A stretch of 64,000 bases of DNA from Gracilibacillus orientalis (GCF_900114645.1 NZ_FOTR01000005.1:62001-126000), one strand, 5' to 3'; shown: positions 43,210 through 52,262, counted from the stretch's first letter. The notes: generated by a model not told the origin, from the sequence alone. Program-made: numbers and translations.

Positions 43210-43683
43210 ATGGATGAGCTTTTGAAACAGTTACAATTTGCAAGACAAAGTACCATTGATTATGTTAAACAGTTGGAAGAAAGAAGATTTGAGGTCATGC
43301 CTAAAGGGTTTAATAATCATATTAAGTGGAACTTGGGTCATATCTATGTTGCGTTTGAAAACATTGTTTTTCGATTGACTGGCGAAAATGCGAAGTTTCC
43401 GGTGAATTTCCCAGAATTATTTAGCCCTGGTACTTCACCAAAACAATGGACAATGAAAGCACCGGAAACAACAGAGTTAATTACTTTATTGGAAGATCAG
43501 TTGGAAAGGCTTGATTCTTTGCAGTCAAAAAGTTTAGATCATCCCATTCCGGAAGAGTATACTACTTCAACAGGTGCAAAATTTTTAACAATTGGGGATT
43601 GTGTGAGTTTTATCATTTATCATGAAGGTATGCATTTTGGAATCATAAAAAGCATTAATCAAGTATTACAAGAAGTTGAATAA
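43210..43683 (+). CDS. DinB-family protein
   Basis: About 157 residues. Histidines in IKWNLGHIYVAFEN and HEGMHFGIIK match the DinB fold; it is a paralogue of the protein at 20174 with the shared ELFSPGTSPKQW block. It follows the MFS gene directly. ATG 43210 is preferred because GTG 43198 lies in the ribosome binding site GAGGAAAGGTG. Transcription ends at the perfect hairpin at 43698. Confidence 0.82.
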   Translation: MDELLKQLQFARQSTIDYVKQLEERRFEVMPKGFNNHIKWNLGHIYVAFENIVFRLTGENAKFPVNFPELFSPGTSPKQWTMKAPETTELITLLEDQLERLDSLQSKSLDHPIPEEYTTSTGAKFLTIGDCVSFIIYHEGMHFGIIKSINQVLQEVE

Positions 43684-43697
43684 AAATAAATTGATAT

Positions 43698-43735
43698 AGA
43701 GTTTGCGTGATTATTTACACGCAAACTCTTTTTTG
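43698..43735 (+). terminator. Perfect terminator after the DinB gene
   Basis: AGAGTTTGCGTG (43698-43709) pairs with CACGCAAACTCT (43718-43729), followed by a T-run to 43734. Confidence 0.9.
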
Positions 43736-43879
43736 TTAAGCCTCTTTTTTGTTACATTTTCTAAGTGAGTTGTTCTTGTAAATAATGGTTTGTGATATAG
43801 TAAACTCATCACTCTCGTGTGCAGAAGTGAAATGACGTGTATATATACAAAATGACACTAAGATTAAATTGGGGGAACT

Positions 43880-45064
43880 ATGAAACGACTACTATGGATT
43901 GCTTGCTTTACCTATTTGTTAATAGGACTAACACATATTATTATAGGTTCATTGTTAACAGAAATCTTGGATTATTATAACCGGAATTATACAGATGGTG
44001 GTGTCTTAATTGCCTGTCAATCAATTGGCTTTCTGACAGGGGTTATTTGCTCATCTTATATATCGAATTTTTTAGGGCGTAGACGTGCTGTCATATTCGC
44101 CATTCTATCTATTGGTCTAGCACAAATCGCATTTGTATCATTGATACCATGGACATGGTGGTTGGTCATCGCTGTGTTTTGCGGGTTAGGATTTGGGATT
44201 ATCGAGCCTTTGGTGGGGTCACTTATAATTGATGCAATTAAAGATAAACCAGCAGTAGCATTTAGTAGACTAGAAGTTTTCTTCGGGCTAGGCTCACTCA
44301 TTATGCCTATTATATCCGGTTGGTTGGCATCGACAGACTTATGGCGTTATTCCTTTTTAGTATTAGGCTTGTATGCCTTTTTTATTGGTGTGATTTGGAT
44401 GAAGGTATCCTTTGGAGCACTAGATAATTTGATGGCAAAATCGATTGAGCAAGAAGAACATAAACAAGCAGAATCAACCCCGTTTTTAGGAGGAAGATAC
44501 CCTTTATTTATCGGTTTTATTTTGTTTTTCCTTATCTATGTCGGAACAGAAGTCAGTATCATGAATTTTCTACCATCTATTCTTATTAGCAAATTAGGCA
44601 CAGAAACCTTTGCGGCAACGCTAGCTGTCACCATTTTTTGGGGTGCGATAGTTACAGGTCGTTTAGCAGCAGGTTACTTAGCAGAAAAAATGAACTATGT
44701 TCGTTATTTAATGGTTTGTTGTTTTGGAACAGTCGTTTTTGTTGTAAGTTTAGGTTTTATTACAAGCTTGTGGTTAGGCTATGTCTTCATTGTTTTGATC
44801 GGGTTGATGATGGCAGGGATATTTGGAATTGCCCTTGTATATGCTAATCAAATGCTTCCAGGTAGTACCGAACGAAATACTAGTATATTGATTGGAGCTG
44901 GGGGAGTTGGAGGCATTGTTCTCCCACTAGTTACGGGTAGTATTATGGATCAGTTTTCAACAATGGTCGTTTCGTTTGTACTTGCAGGATTATCGCTTTT
45001 TATGTTTGTGTTTATTTTGTTTGCGAAAGGTCAACGGTTTGCAAGTGAACAGATTAAAGCTTGA
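43880..45064 (+). CDS. MFS sugar transporter, GlcP/FucP-like
   Basis: A 394-residue 12-helix permease. The segments SIGFLTGVICSSYI, RLEVFFGLGSLIMPIISGWL and IGAGGVGGIVLPLVTGSI resemble the GlcP (glucose/mannose:H+ symporter) branch of the FucP-type MFS. Sugar import is inferred from that similarity. It stands alone, after the DinB terminator and before the yuaF promoter. Confidence 0.82.
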   Translation: MKRLLWIACFTYLLIGLTHIIIGSLLTEILDYYNRNYTDGGVLIACQSIGFLTGVICSSYISNFLGRRRAVIFAILSIGLAQIAFVSLIPWTWWLVIAVFCGLGFGIIEPLVGSLIIDAIKDKPAVAFSRLEVFFGLGSLIMPIISGWLASTDLWRYSFLVLGLYAFFIGVIWMKVSFGALDNLMAKSIEQEEHKQAESTPFLGGRYPLFIGFILFFLIYVGTEVSIMNFLPSILISKLGTETFAATLAVTIFWGAIVTGRLAAGYLAEKMNYVRYLMVCCFGTVVFVVSLGFITSLWLGYVFIVLIGLMMAGIFGIALVYANQMLPGSTERNTSILIGAGGVGGIVLPLVTGSIMDQFSTMVVSFVLAGLSLFMFVFILFAKGQRFASEQIKA

Positions 45065-45181
45065 AAATTAAAGGGTTAAAATGTCTGAGCTTAAGATCAA
45101 TAAGAAGACAAAACAAAGTTCGTGTGATAAAAAGTAATAAATTCACATAACTATTATACTGTTTCATTTTATGAAAATAAT

Positions 45182-45208
45182 TGGAAACTTTTTTGCTTTT
45201 GATTCGTA
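45182..45208 (+). promoter_or_regulatory. Sigma-W-type promoter of yuaF-floT
   Basis: TGGAAAC (45182-45188; core GGAAAC) and CGTA (45205-45208) are separated by exactly 16 bases, matching the TGAAAC-N16-CGTA sigma-W pattern. In Bacillus subtilis the yuaF-floT operon is under sigma-W, so both sequence and gene context agree. Confidence 0.75.
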
Positions 45209-45243
45209 TATAGTAATAGGTAATATCATCCGGAGGTGTACAT

Positions 45244-45768
45244 ATTGGAGTAGTTGATATTTATTGGTGGTTATTATGGGGGAGCCTAGTGTTTGCAATT
45301 ATTTCCCTTTTATTAGGAAGTGTATTGGAAGGACTCTTAGATAGTCTATTTGATAGTTTAGGAGAATTTTTCAATCCATTACTAGTTTTTGGTACGTTAT
45401 CTGTTGTGGGAGGATCAGGTGTCTTGCTGACTAAGTATTCTTCCATGGTCGAGATCTATGTCTTACTAATTAGTTTGTTAATAGGAATTGGAGCATACGT
45501 ACTTATTTACTATTTCCTTGTGATTCCTATGTCGAATGCTGAGTCCTCTACGTCCATATCGGTTCATGATTTAGAGGGTAAAGTGGGCGAGGTAATTACC
45601 ACGATCCCTGCTCAAGGCATGGGGGAAGTATTTATTTCCTCAACTAGTGGAAGTCGCAGTGAAACAGCAGTAAGTTTTGATCAAAAGATAATTAAGCAAG
45701 GACAACAGGTTGTGGTTGTCCAAGTGAAAGATCACGTGTTATACGTTTCTGAACTTGATGAAATTTAA
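45244..45768 (+). CDS. yuaF: YuaF/NfeD2-like membrane protein, unusual start
   Basis: About 174 residues, partner of flotillin. N-terminal membrane helices (YWWLLWGSLVFAIISLLLG, then LLVFGTLSVVGGSGVLL, then VLLISLLIGIGAYVLIYYF) precede a soluble NfeD-like OB domain (HDLEGKVGEVITTIPAQGMG). The first canonical start in frame is GTG 45289, which has no ribosome binding site and would cut off the first helix. GGAGG at 45232-45236 is placed seven bases before ATT 45244, so initiation at ATT is the best reading; alternatively a base is missing from the G-run after TTG at 45245. Confidence 0.75.
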   Translation: MGVVDIYWWLLWGSLVFAIISLLLGSVLEGLLDSLFDSLGEFFNPLLVFGTLSVVGGSGVLLTKYSSMVEIYVLLISLLIGIGAYVLIYYFLVIPMSNAESSTSISVHDLEGKVGEVITTIPAQGMGEVFISSTSGSRSETAVSFDQKIIKQGQQVVVVQVKDHVLYVSELDEI

Positions 45769-45783
45769 CATAGGAGGCTAAGA

Positions 45784-47235
45784 ATGGATTTTTTGATTGT
45801 CATTGGCGTCGTGGTTGCGGTTATCCTAGCATTTGCGATTCTATTTGCAGCTCGCTATAAAACGGTAGGCGCAGACGATGCTATGATCGTAACAGGTAGT
45901 TTTTTAGGGAGCAAGAATGTACACAGGACGGATGATGGAGGTGGCATTAAGATCGTCCGTGGTGGCGGTGCTTTTATCCTACCTATTTTCCAACAGAAAG
46001 AAAACATCAGTTTACGCTCGCATAGTTTAGATATTTCTACACCTAATGTCTACACTGAGAATGGTGTGCCAGTAATGGCTGATGGAACAGCGATTATCAA
46101 AGTGCAAAGCACAACAGAAGGGATTGCAACAGCGGGGGAACAATTCTTAGGAAAAGACGATTCTGAACTTCAAAAAGAAGCACAAGAAGTATTGGAAGGT
46201 CATTTGCGAGCGATTTTGGGAACAATGACAGTAGAAGAGATCTACAAAAATCGTGAACGTTTCGCACAAGAAGTACAAACCCAAGCGGCTGTTGATTTAA
46301 AGAAAATGGGGCTGCAAATTGTCTCATTTACCATTAAAGATGTGCAAGACGAAAATGGCTATCTAGAAGCATTAGGTAAGCCGCGTATTGCAGAAGTAAA
46401 AAGAGACGCCCAAATTGCCGAAGCGAACGCGATGAGAGATGCTCGTATTCAAAAAGCTTCAGCTGAGCGTGAAAGTCAAAGTGCAGAATTGTTAAGTGAA
46501 ACACAAATTGCTGAATCATCGAAGGAGAAAGAATTGAAAGTAGCGGCTTATAAGCTTGATCAAGACACTGCCAAGGCAGAAGCGGATATGGCTTATAAAT
46601 TACAGGGTGCCAAATCAGAACAACAAGTCAAACAAGAAGAGATGCAGATCCAACTTGTTGAGAAAAATAAACAAATTGAAATTGACGAAAAAGAAGTACT
46701 TCGTAAGCAACGTCAATATGAAGCGGATATCTCTAAAAAGGCAGAGGCAGAGCGTTATGCAACGGAACAAAAGGCAGAAGCAGATAAAGTTACTAGTGTT
46801 AAAAATGCCGAGGCAGAAGCTGCACAAATCCGCTTAGACGGGGAAGCCGAAGCAGATGCTATTCGTCAAAAAGGTTTGGCAGATGCAGAAGCGAAAGAAA
46901 AACTTGCCGAAGCGATGGGGAAATATGGCGAAGCCGCGATACTCGAAATGATTATCAACATGCTTCCTGAGTTTGCTGGAAAAATTGCCGAACCTATCCG
47001 CTCGATTGACAAAGTCACTGTTGTTGATAGTGGAAAAGGCGATGGCGACGGTGCAACACGAATGAGCGATTATGTAACTAAACTAATGAGCCAATTACCA
47101 GAAACACTAAAAGATGTATCTGGTGTTGATTTAAAAGGGATGTTAGATAATGTGGCATCCAATAATGAATCAAAAATTAAGGATAATTTAGCAGGGGCAA
47201 AACCAGAAAAGCCAGAAGTAACCGATGGGGAATAA
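45784..47235 (+). CDS. floT: Flotillin-like SPFH protein
   Basis: A 483-residue membrane-microdomain scaffold. A short N-terminal hydrophobic segment (IVIGVVVAVILAFAILF) is followed by the SPFH/band 7 domain (about 30-190) and a long Ala/Glu-rich coiled coil (about 200-390) with repeated KAEAEA-type runs, then a C-terminal oligomerisation region (AMGKYGEAAILEMIINMLP). It is 15 bases downstream of the YuaF gene, behind AGGAGG. The pair organises functional membrane microdomains in Bacillus subtilis. A strong terminator follows. Confidence 0.94.
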   Translation: MDFLIVIGVVVAVILAFAILFAARYKTVGADDAMIVTGSFLGSKNVHRTDDGGGIKIVRGGGAFILPIFQQKENISLRSHSLDISTPNVYTENGVPVMADGTAIIKVQSTTEGIATAGEQFLGKDDSELQKEAQEVLEGHLRAILGTMTVEEIYKNRERFAQEVQTQAAVDLKKMGLQIVSFTIKDVQDENGYLEALGKPRIAEVKRDAQIAEANAMRDARIQKASAERESQSAELLSETQIAESSKEKELKVAAYKLDQDTAKAEADMAYKLQGAKSEQQVKQEEMQIQLVEKNKQIEIDEKEVLRKQRQYEADISKKAEAERYATEQKAEADKVTSVKNAEAEAAQIRLDGEAEADAIRQKGLADAEAKEKLAEAMGKYGEAAILEMIINMLPEFAGKIAEPIRSIDKVTVVDSGKGDGDGATRMSDYVTKLMSQLPETLKDVSGVDLKGMLDNVASNNESKIKDNLAGAKPEKPEVTDGE

Positions 47236-47297
47236 GAAAGTGGTCAGGCTTAAGTTAACTGTACTATAATTAGTAGTTAATTATATGTGTAATTTAA

Positions 47298-47340
47298 AAT
47301 CGCCCCCTAGGATTCGTCTATCCTTGGGGGCGATTTTTTT
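47298..47340 (+). terminator. Strong terminator of yuaF-floT
   Basis: AATCGCCCCC (47298-47307) pairs with GGGGGCGATT (47326-47335), extended by AGGAT/ATCCT, followed by a T-run. Repeat copy I begins at its end. Confidence 0.92.
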
Positions 47341-47394
47341 ATCACGTTGCTAATCGTCGGTACAACCCTCGCTGATGGTTAGCCTCACTTTATC
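47338..47394 (-). repeat. Dispersed repeat, copy I
   Basis: Plus strand: TTTATCACGTTGCTAATCGT, then CGGTACAACCCTCGCTGATGG, then AGCCTCACTTTATC. It lies 37 bases beyond the stop of the MarR gene and immediately after the flotillin terminator. Confidence 0.7.
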
Positions 47395-47431
47395 TGAATG
47401 TGAGTGGATACAAGACGTTGATAAACACTTT

Positions 47432-47923
47432 TCATGAGTTATCTAAGGCTGTGTCAACATTCGATGCTACCTTTTGTGACAGTGTAATGAATAGTTCCTT
47501 TTCCTGTTCAGTTAGACCTTCTGTAGTAAGGTTTTCCAGTCTGCTCCAAACATCTGTGACCTTTGTTTTGAGGTCCTGGCCGGCTTGAGTTAACGACACT
47601 ATCGTAACACGACCATCTTCCTCAGAACGGCTGCGGGTGACAAGACCTGTGTCCTCCAACCTTCGAACACTCTTCGCAATGGTCGAGTGGTCAAGACGTA
47701 ATGTGCGGCCGAGGCAGTTTTGTGATTGGCCATCCTGATCCCACAATTGCATAAGCAAAATCTCTTGCCCTGCGAACAGCCCCACCTCACGAAGCATTTG
47801 ACCAGCAAGTGCACGGTGAGAACGTGCTAAAGCGAAAATAGCGAAACTTACTGGATGCAGGTCTGCCGCACTCAATTCTTTTTCGTATACTGCTCTATCT
47901 GAATCGTTTCTTTTCTGTTTCAT
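47432..47923 (-). CDS. MarR-family transcriptional regulator
   Basis: A 163-residue winged-helix repressor: CLGRTLRLDHSTIAKSVRRL is the recognition region and TRSRSEEDGRVTIVSLT the wing. Together with the old yellow enzyme gene upstream it forms a redox- or electrophile-responsive pair. The DNA of both genes is visibly richer in G+C than their neighbours, suggesting acquisition from another lineage. Two TGGATTCCAT palindromes, 47 bases apart, lie upstream of its start. Confidence 0.88.
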   Translation of the reverse strand: MKQKRNDSDRAVYEKELSAADLHPVSFAIFALARSHRALAGQMLREVGLFAGQEILLMQLWDQDGQSQNCLGRTLRLDHSTIAKSVRRLEDTGLVTRSRSEEDGRVTIVSLTQAGQDLKTKVTDVWSRLENLTTEGLTEQEKELFITLSQKVASNVDTALDNS

Positions 47924-47970
47924 GAGATATCCTTACCTTTTCTATTGTTTATAATGAAACCGCATAGATG

Positions 47971-48027
47971 TGGATTCCATTTAATAAAGATTATCACCTT
48001 TTTTCTTTTTTAACAAATGGATTCCAT
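47971..48027. promoter_or_regulatory. Two palindromic sites upstream of the MarR gene
   Basis: TGGATTCCAT occurs at 47971-47980 and 48018-48027, each containing the perfect palindrome TGGA-T-TCCA. Identical ten-base sites at this spacing in a MarR promoter suggest operators for autoregulation. Confidence 0.5.
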
Positions 48028-48112
48028 CCTGCTACCTAAATGAAAAAAGGAAATGAAGGGTTAGTATCACATCATACAGAAATGTTCATTATTCTTGAAT
48101 TTGACACCATTT

Positions 48113-49204
48113 TTATTTTCCATGAGATATCTTTACTTTTTGTTGTTTATCCATAGTCGGATAATCGGTGTAACCGCGGCTGTCTCCGCCATAAAAAGTA
48201 GCTCTGTCTGGTTCATTCAACGGTGCATCGAGCTTCAATCGTTCTACCAGATCGGGGTTTGCCAGGGCCCAAGAACCGACAGGAGCAATATCAGCAAGTC
48301 CCGCATCAATGTCTACGACGATATCTTCAAGCGGACGACCTGCACGATTCACCAGTAGGGTATTTGGCCATGCCGAACGAATTTCACGAAGTAATTCATC
48401 GTTTCCACCGTGCGCCACGTGAATGTAAGCCAAGTTCAAATCCGCCAACTTCGGAATCAGATAACGGTAAAGGTCTGAACCGCTTCGTCCTTCATCAATG
48501 CCACCAATAGGTAACCCGGGCGAGATACGAAATCCCGTGCGATCTGCTCCTATTTCTTTTACCACTGCTTTTGCGACTTCAATAGAAAACCGAGCGCGAT
48601 TCTCGATCGAACCCCCATATTCATCTGTACGAAAATTAGAATTTTCACCAAAAAACTGATGAATAAGATAACCATTAGCACCGTGAATCTCCACGCCATC
48701 AGCGCCTGCTTTTATAGCTGCCGCTGCTGCCTTTCTAAAGTCTTCGACCGTTTCTTTAATTTCTGCCCGGCTCAACTCCCTAGGAACCGGGATATCCAAC
48801 TTCCCATTGGCAGTGAACATCTGAACGCCGGGTGCAATTGCTGATGGTGCAACGGGCTGACGATGATGTGGGGTATTATTTGGGTGCGACATTCTTCCCG
48901 CATGCATTAACTGAATGAATAGGTAACCACCAGCTGCGTGCACTTTATCGGCAATCTTCTGCCATCCTTCCACATGTTTATTCGTGTAAATTCCAGGGGT
49001 GGTAAGATATCCTTGCCCATCATCAGAGGGCTGAGTACCTTCACTGATGAGCAAACCCAAGGAGGCGCGCTGCGCATAATATTCTGCACTTAGATTTCCT
49101 GGTGTTCCATCAGGAAGCGCACGGCTTCGAGTCATTGGGGCCATCGCTAAACGATGGGATAATTTTAAACTTCCAACAGTTGTTGAACGCCATAAGTTTG
49201 TCAT
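48113..49204 (-). CDS. Old yellow enzyme family alkene reductase (NemA-like)
   Basis: A 363-residue FMN-dependent (beta/alpha)8 barrel enzyme reducing electron-poor alkenes with NADPH. Seen are MAPMTRSRA at the first strand, HAGRMSHP, the substrate-binding His/Asn pair in VEIHGANGYLIHQF and the RTDEYGGSIENRARF segment, all typical of the classical NemA/XenB-type branch. It lies upstream of the MarR gene on the same strand. One 60-base line inside it (48481-48540) has 34 G/C, far above neighbouring genes. Confidence 0.92.
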   Translation of the reverse strand: MTNLWRSTTVGSLKLSHRLAMAPMTRSRALPDGTPGNLSAEYYAQRASLGLLISEGTQPSDDGQGYLTTPGIYTNKHVEGWQKIADKVHAAGGYLFIQLMHAGRMSHPNNTPHHRQPVAPSAIAPGVQMFTANGKLDIPVPRELSRAEIKETVEDFRKAAAAAIKAGADGVEIHGANGYLIHQFFGENSNFRTDEYGGSIENRARFSIEVAKAVVKEIGADRTGFRISPGLPIGGIDEGRSGSDLYRYLIPKLADLNLAYIHVAHGGNDELLREIRSAWPNTLLVNRAGRPLEDIVVDIDAGLADIAPVGSWALANPDLVERLKLDAPLNEPDRATFYGGDSRGYTDYPTMDKQQKVKISHGK

Positions 49205-49229
49205 TTACAACACTCCTTTAAGATAATTG

Positions 49230-49277
49230 GTGGTCAACCACATAGTTAGCTTAACACCTTTAAATGTGGTTGGCAAC
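49230..49277. promoter_or_regulatory. Palindromic sites upstream of the old yellow enzyme gene
   Basis: GTGG-TCAA-CCAC (49230-49241) is a perfect palindrome 26-37 bases before the start codon; a related GTGGTTGGCAAC with perfect core GTTG-G-CAAC lies at 49266-49277. They differ from the sites at the MarR gene, so a second regulator is possible. Confidence 0.4.
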
Positions 49278-49409
49278 ATATATGTTTGTAAGATATAGGT
49301 CTTGATAACATGGGCCTGCCATCTTGTGCTATTCATTCTATTAAATAGTTGCCTAAACGAGCAGAAAAAATGGTATGCTACAATATAAAGAAAATGAGGA
49401 GGAGCGTTT

Positions 49410-49856
49410 ATGTCAGAAGATATGATTCAAGCATATTTAAAAGATAAAGAAGAAAAATGGCACGAACCATTTACAAAACTCTATCAAACGATCCATGAGA
49501 ATATTCCAGAAGGTTTTACACTAGAAATGCAGTATGGGATGCCTTCGTTTGTTGTTCCATTGACCATATTTCCTGAAGGTTACCATGTTCAAGAAGGCAC
49601 ACCACTTCCATTTATCAGTATTGCGGCACAAAAGAAGCATCTTGCTGTCTATCATATGGGAATCTATGCTGATAAGGAATTGCTGGATTGGTTTCAAAAG
49701 GAATACCCTCACCATATGTCAACCAAATTAAATATGGGTAAGAGTTGTATTCGATTCACGAATCCTAAAAAACTCCCATTTGAGTTGCTTGGTGAACTTT
49801 CCGAAAAAATAACAGTAAATGAATGGATCGAGATGTATAAAAATAGGACAGAGTGA
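49410..49856 (+). CDS. DUF1801 domain protein
   Basis: A 148-residue protein of the DUF1801/YdhG fold, related to SufE-independent iron chaperone-like frataxin folds by structure. Segments EMQYGMPSFVVP, HLAVYHMGIY and TKLNMGKSCIRFTNPKKLP are typical. Function unknown. AGGAGGAG precedes the ATG. It is convergent with the antiporter gene that follows. Confidence 0.82.
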   Translation: MSEDMIQAYLKDKEEKWHEPFTKLYQTIHENIPEGFTLEMQYGMPSFVVPLTIFPEGYHVQEGTPLPFISIAAQKKHLAVYHMGIYADKELLDWFQKEYPHHMSTKLNMGKSCIRFTNPKKLPFELLGELSEKITVNEWIEMYKNRTE

Positions 49857-49882
49857 TTCATTTCCCTATCCCCTGTCTAGTG

Positions 49883-50833
49883 CTAAAACATGATGTAGGT
49901 AGCAATAAAATACAGAACAATGGTTGTAGCTGATGGCAACGCATAGATGAATACATTTTTGACTAATGGTCGTTGTAATGCATAGATAGTTAAGAAAATC
50001 ATCATCAGCCCAAGCAAAGCTGTCATAGCATTTGATAGGCTTGTCATATTTAAAATTGCACCTTTTTGATGGAAGATATCTGTAATCACCAATAGCTGCA
50101 GATTATATAGGTTACTACCTAAAATAGCTCCGATAGCAAGGGAGTATTTGGCCATCTGGAATGCTGCAAGTACAGTGACTAATTCAGGTAAAGAGGTTGC
50201 CGCAGCAATCAAAAAACTTCCGACAAAACTGGAGTTCATTCCTGTTTGTTCAGCAATTTTGTCGCCGGAAATAGTTAAAGTACTACCAGCAAGAAAGACG
50301 ACAATGGCGGCAAAGATAAAACGAATGACACCTTGTTTTAATGTTAAATCAGATGTTACCTCAATATCTTCTTCCCCATAATCGAGTTTTTTCACAACAA
50401 ATAAATAAAGAATAATAAGTAGATACATCTCGAAGCCGATATGAAAAAAGCTAGGAGAGTTGTCCCAAAGAATGGCAATCACTAATAAGGCAGTCGTTAC
50501 AAATCCAGTTTTACCAATCGGGAGATGTGTGCTTTGTTCTACTGTATTAAACACTCTTTTTTTTCGATAAATAAAATCAAATGTCATTAAAATCAAAACG
50601 TTAAACACATTGCTGCCTAACATGTTTCCAACGGCAATATCGGCATTGTCAATATATACAGCAGTTAAACTAGTTGTTAACTCAGGTAAACTTGTTGCCC
50701 CGCCAATTAGAAAGGTCCCTATCATAGCCCCACTTAGTGTTGACTTTTGATTAATGACGTCTCCATATTTATTTAACTGAATTGCAGCAAAAATAACTAT
50801 TGTGGCTGCCAGAAAAAATACGATAAATGTCAT
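49883..50833 (-). CDS. Sodium/calcium exchanger family protein (YrbG-like)
   Basis: About 316 residues with ten membrane helices and the two inverted alpha repeats of the CaCA superfamily: GTFLIGGATSLPELTTSLTA and GSFLIAAATSLPELVTVLAA, each followed by a GNMLGSNVFN / GAILGSNLYN motif. These acidic and serine/threonine residues bind cations; direction and ion specificity are not known. ATG 50833 is chosen six bases after GGGAGG; the longer frame has no such site. Confidence 0.9.
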   Translation of the reverse strand: MTFIVFFLAATIVIFAAIQLNKYGDVINQKSTLSGAMIGTFLIGGATSLPELTTSLTAVYIDNADIAVGNMLGSNVFNVLILMTFDFIYRKKRVFNTVEQSTHLPIGKTGFVTTALLVIAILWDNSPSFFHIGFEMYLLIILYLFVVKKLDYGEEDIEVTSDLTLKQGVIRFIFAAIVVFLAGSTLTISGDKIAEQTGMNSSFVGSFLIAAATSLPELVTVLAAFQMAKYSLAIGAILGSNLYNLQLLVITDIFHQKGAILNMTSLSNAMTALLGLMMIFLTIYALQRPLVKNVFIYALPSATTIVLYFIATYIMF

Positions 50834-50983
50834 GACTATCCTCCCTAAAATTATAATCACAATTAAACTATAAAATTTTTATACAAGCGAACATATATTC
50901 TTGATAGGAAAGAATGGATATGGTATGATAAATGCCTTCATTGCATACTTTTATCCGCAACATGAAAAGGAGATATAATACAT

Positions 50984-51478
50984 ATGACAGGAAAAACACA
51001 TATTATGGGTGGGATCGCAGCAACTACTGTGATGGCCACTTTTACAGATTATGATCCTGCTTGGTTTATATTTGCAGGAGCTATAGGGGGATTAATACCA
51101 GACATATGTCATGGTGGAAGTAAAATTGGCCGAAAATTTCCACTCCTGTCTAAATTGATTAATACGTTATTTGGTCATCGTACTTTTACTCATAGTCTAT
51201 TATTTTTACTGTTAGTTGGATTTTTATTATCGCTAATTACTAGTAATAGATCATTGATTATAGGTGTCGTTATTGGAATAATCAGCCACTTCCTATTAGA
51301 TTCTATGACGAAACAAGGAATAAAATTACTTTACCCAGTAAACATTACCGTAAGATTTCCATTCACAACAAAAACCGGTGGTGCAGTTGAAAATCTTGTG
51401 TTATTAGGGCTAACTTTGCTGACTATTTACTTTGGAAAAGACATCGCCATTATGGGTTCTTCATTTTTCTTGCAATAG
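50984..51478 (+). CDS. YdjM/YfhP-type metal-dependent membrane hydrolase
   Basis: A 164-residue integral membrane protein of the PF04307 family. Features are MTGKTHIMGGIAATT at the start, LIPDICHGGSKIGRK, the HRTFTHSLLF motif with two histidines, and ISHFLLDSMTKQGI near the end. Family members are annotated as LexA-regulated or metal-dependent hydrolases; the reaction is not established. Its last 29 bases overlap the end of the convergent RpiR gene. Confidence 0.87.
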   Translation: MTGKTHIMGGIAATTVMATFTDYDPAWFIFAGAIGGLIPDICHGGSKIGRKFPLLSKLINTLFGHRTFTHSLLFLLLVGFLLSLITSNRSLIIGVVIGIISHFLLDSMTKQGIKLLYPVNITVRFPFTTKTGGAVENLVLLGLTLLTIYFGKDIAIMGSSFFLQ

Positions 51479-52169
51479 ATTCCAATATATAGACAACTGG
51501 CACTTGTGTTGTGACATTGGAATCTTGAAACCATTCTTCCGTAACATAATAGGCAAGATTAATTTCAGATATTTTAGCTATCGTTGAAAGTTTATTATTG
51601 GTAATGCTAATAACTTTACTGCCTTCCTGCTTGAGCTGATTAACCTGTGTCACGGTAAAAGGGTTTTCTCCCGACACCGAGAGTACTATTGTTACACTAT
51701 TATAGCGGAATTTAGCGTGAATCGGATAATGAGGGTCTTTGATATAGACCGAAAACTTCCCCATACTGGAAAAATATCTCGCTCCATATTCTGCTAGAAT
51801 ACCGGAGCTTCCGATCCCGGTGAAAATTACACTTTCTGCTTCCGCTATTAATTTGGCTGCATCATTGATTTTCTCCTCTAGATCTCCGGTTAGTGTACGC
51901 TCGAAGAATTCTGTAATGGAATGCTGAGGACTGTTGATAACTGTCCGCTTGGTTTCCTCTAAATGCATTTTTAGTTTTACCTTGAATTCCGAAAAACCAT
52001 CACAATTTATTTTGCGACAAAAGCGTAAAATAGTAGCTGTCGATACATGTGTTTCATCCGCTAATTCGCGAATTCTCATGTAAGCAACTTTGTCACTGTT
52101 TTTCGATATATAGTTATACAACGTTAACTCTAATTCATTAAAGGAAGCAATCATTTCATGGGTAAACAT
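51450..52169 (-). CDS. RpiR/MurR family regulator with SIS domain
   Basis: A 239-residue regulator. The N-terminal HTH_6 domain (IRELADETHVSTATILRFCR) binds DNA, and the C-terminal SIS domain (SVIFTGIGSSGILAEYGARY, then VTIVLSVSGENP) senses a sugar phosphate. It is divergent to a 6-phospho-beta-glucosidase gene, its likely target; the ligand may be a phosphorylated beta-glucoside or its hydrolysis product. Start ATG 52169 behind AGAAGGGATTCC-type context. Confidence 0.9.
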   Translation of the reverse strand: MFTHEMIASFNELELTLYNYISKNSDKVAYMRIRELADETHVSTATILRFCRKINCDGFSEFKVKLKMHLEETKRTVINSPQHSITEFFERTLTGDLEEKINDAAKLIAEAESVIFTGIGSSGILAEYGARYFSSMGKFSVYIKDPHYPIHAKFRYNSVTIVLSVSGENPFTVTQVNQLKQEGSKVISITNNKLSTIAKISEINLAYYVTEEWFQDSNVTTQVPVVYILESIARKMKNP

Positions 52170-52262
52170 GGAGGTGGAATCCCTTCTTCATATAAGTTTT
52201 TTCTCTATTTTAGCATAATTATAGAATATGTTACACATTGTATCACTTATGAAACATGTCAC

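Noticed and set aside
51450-51478. 29-base overlap of convergent genes as a possible antisense switch
   Set aside because: Both proteins are full length for their families; such short overlaps at 3' ends are common.
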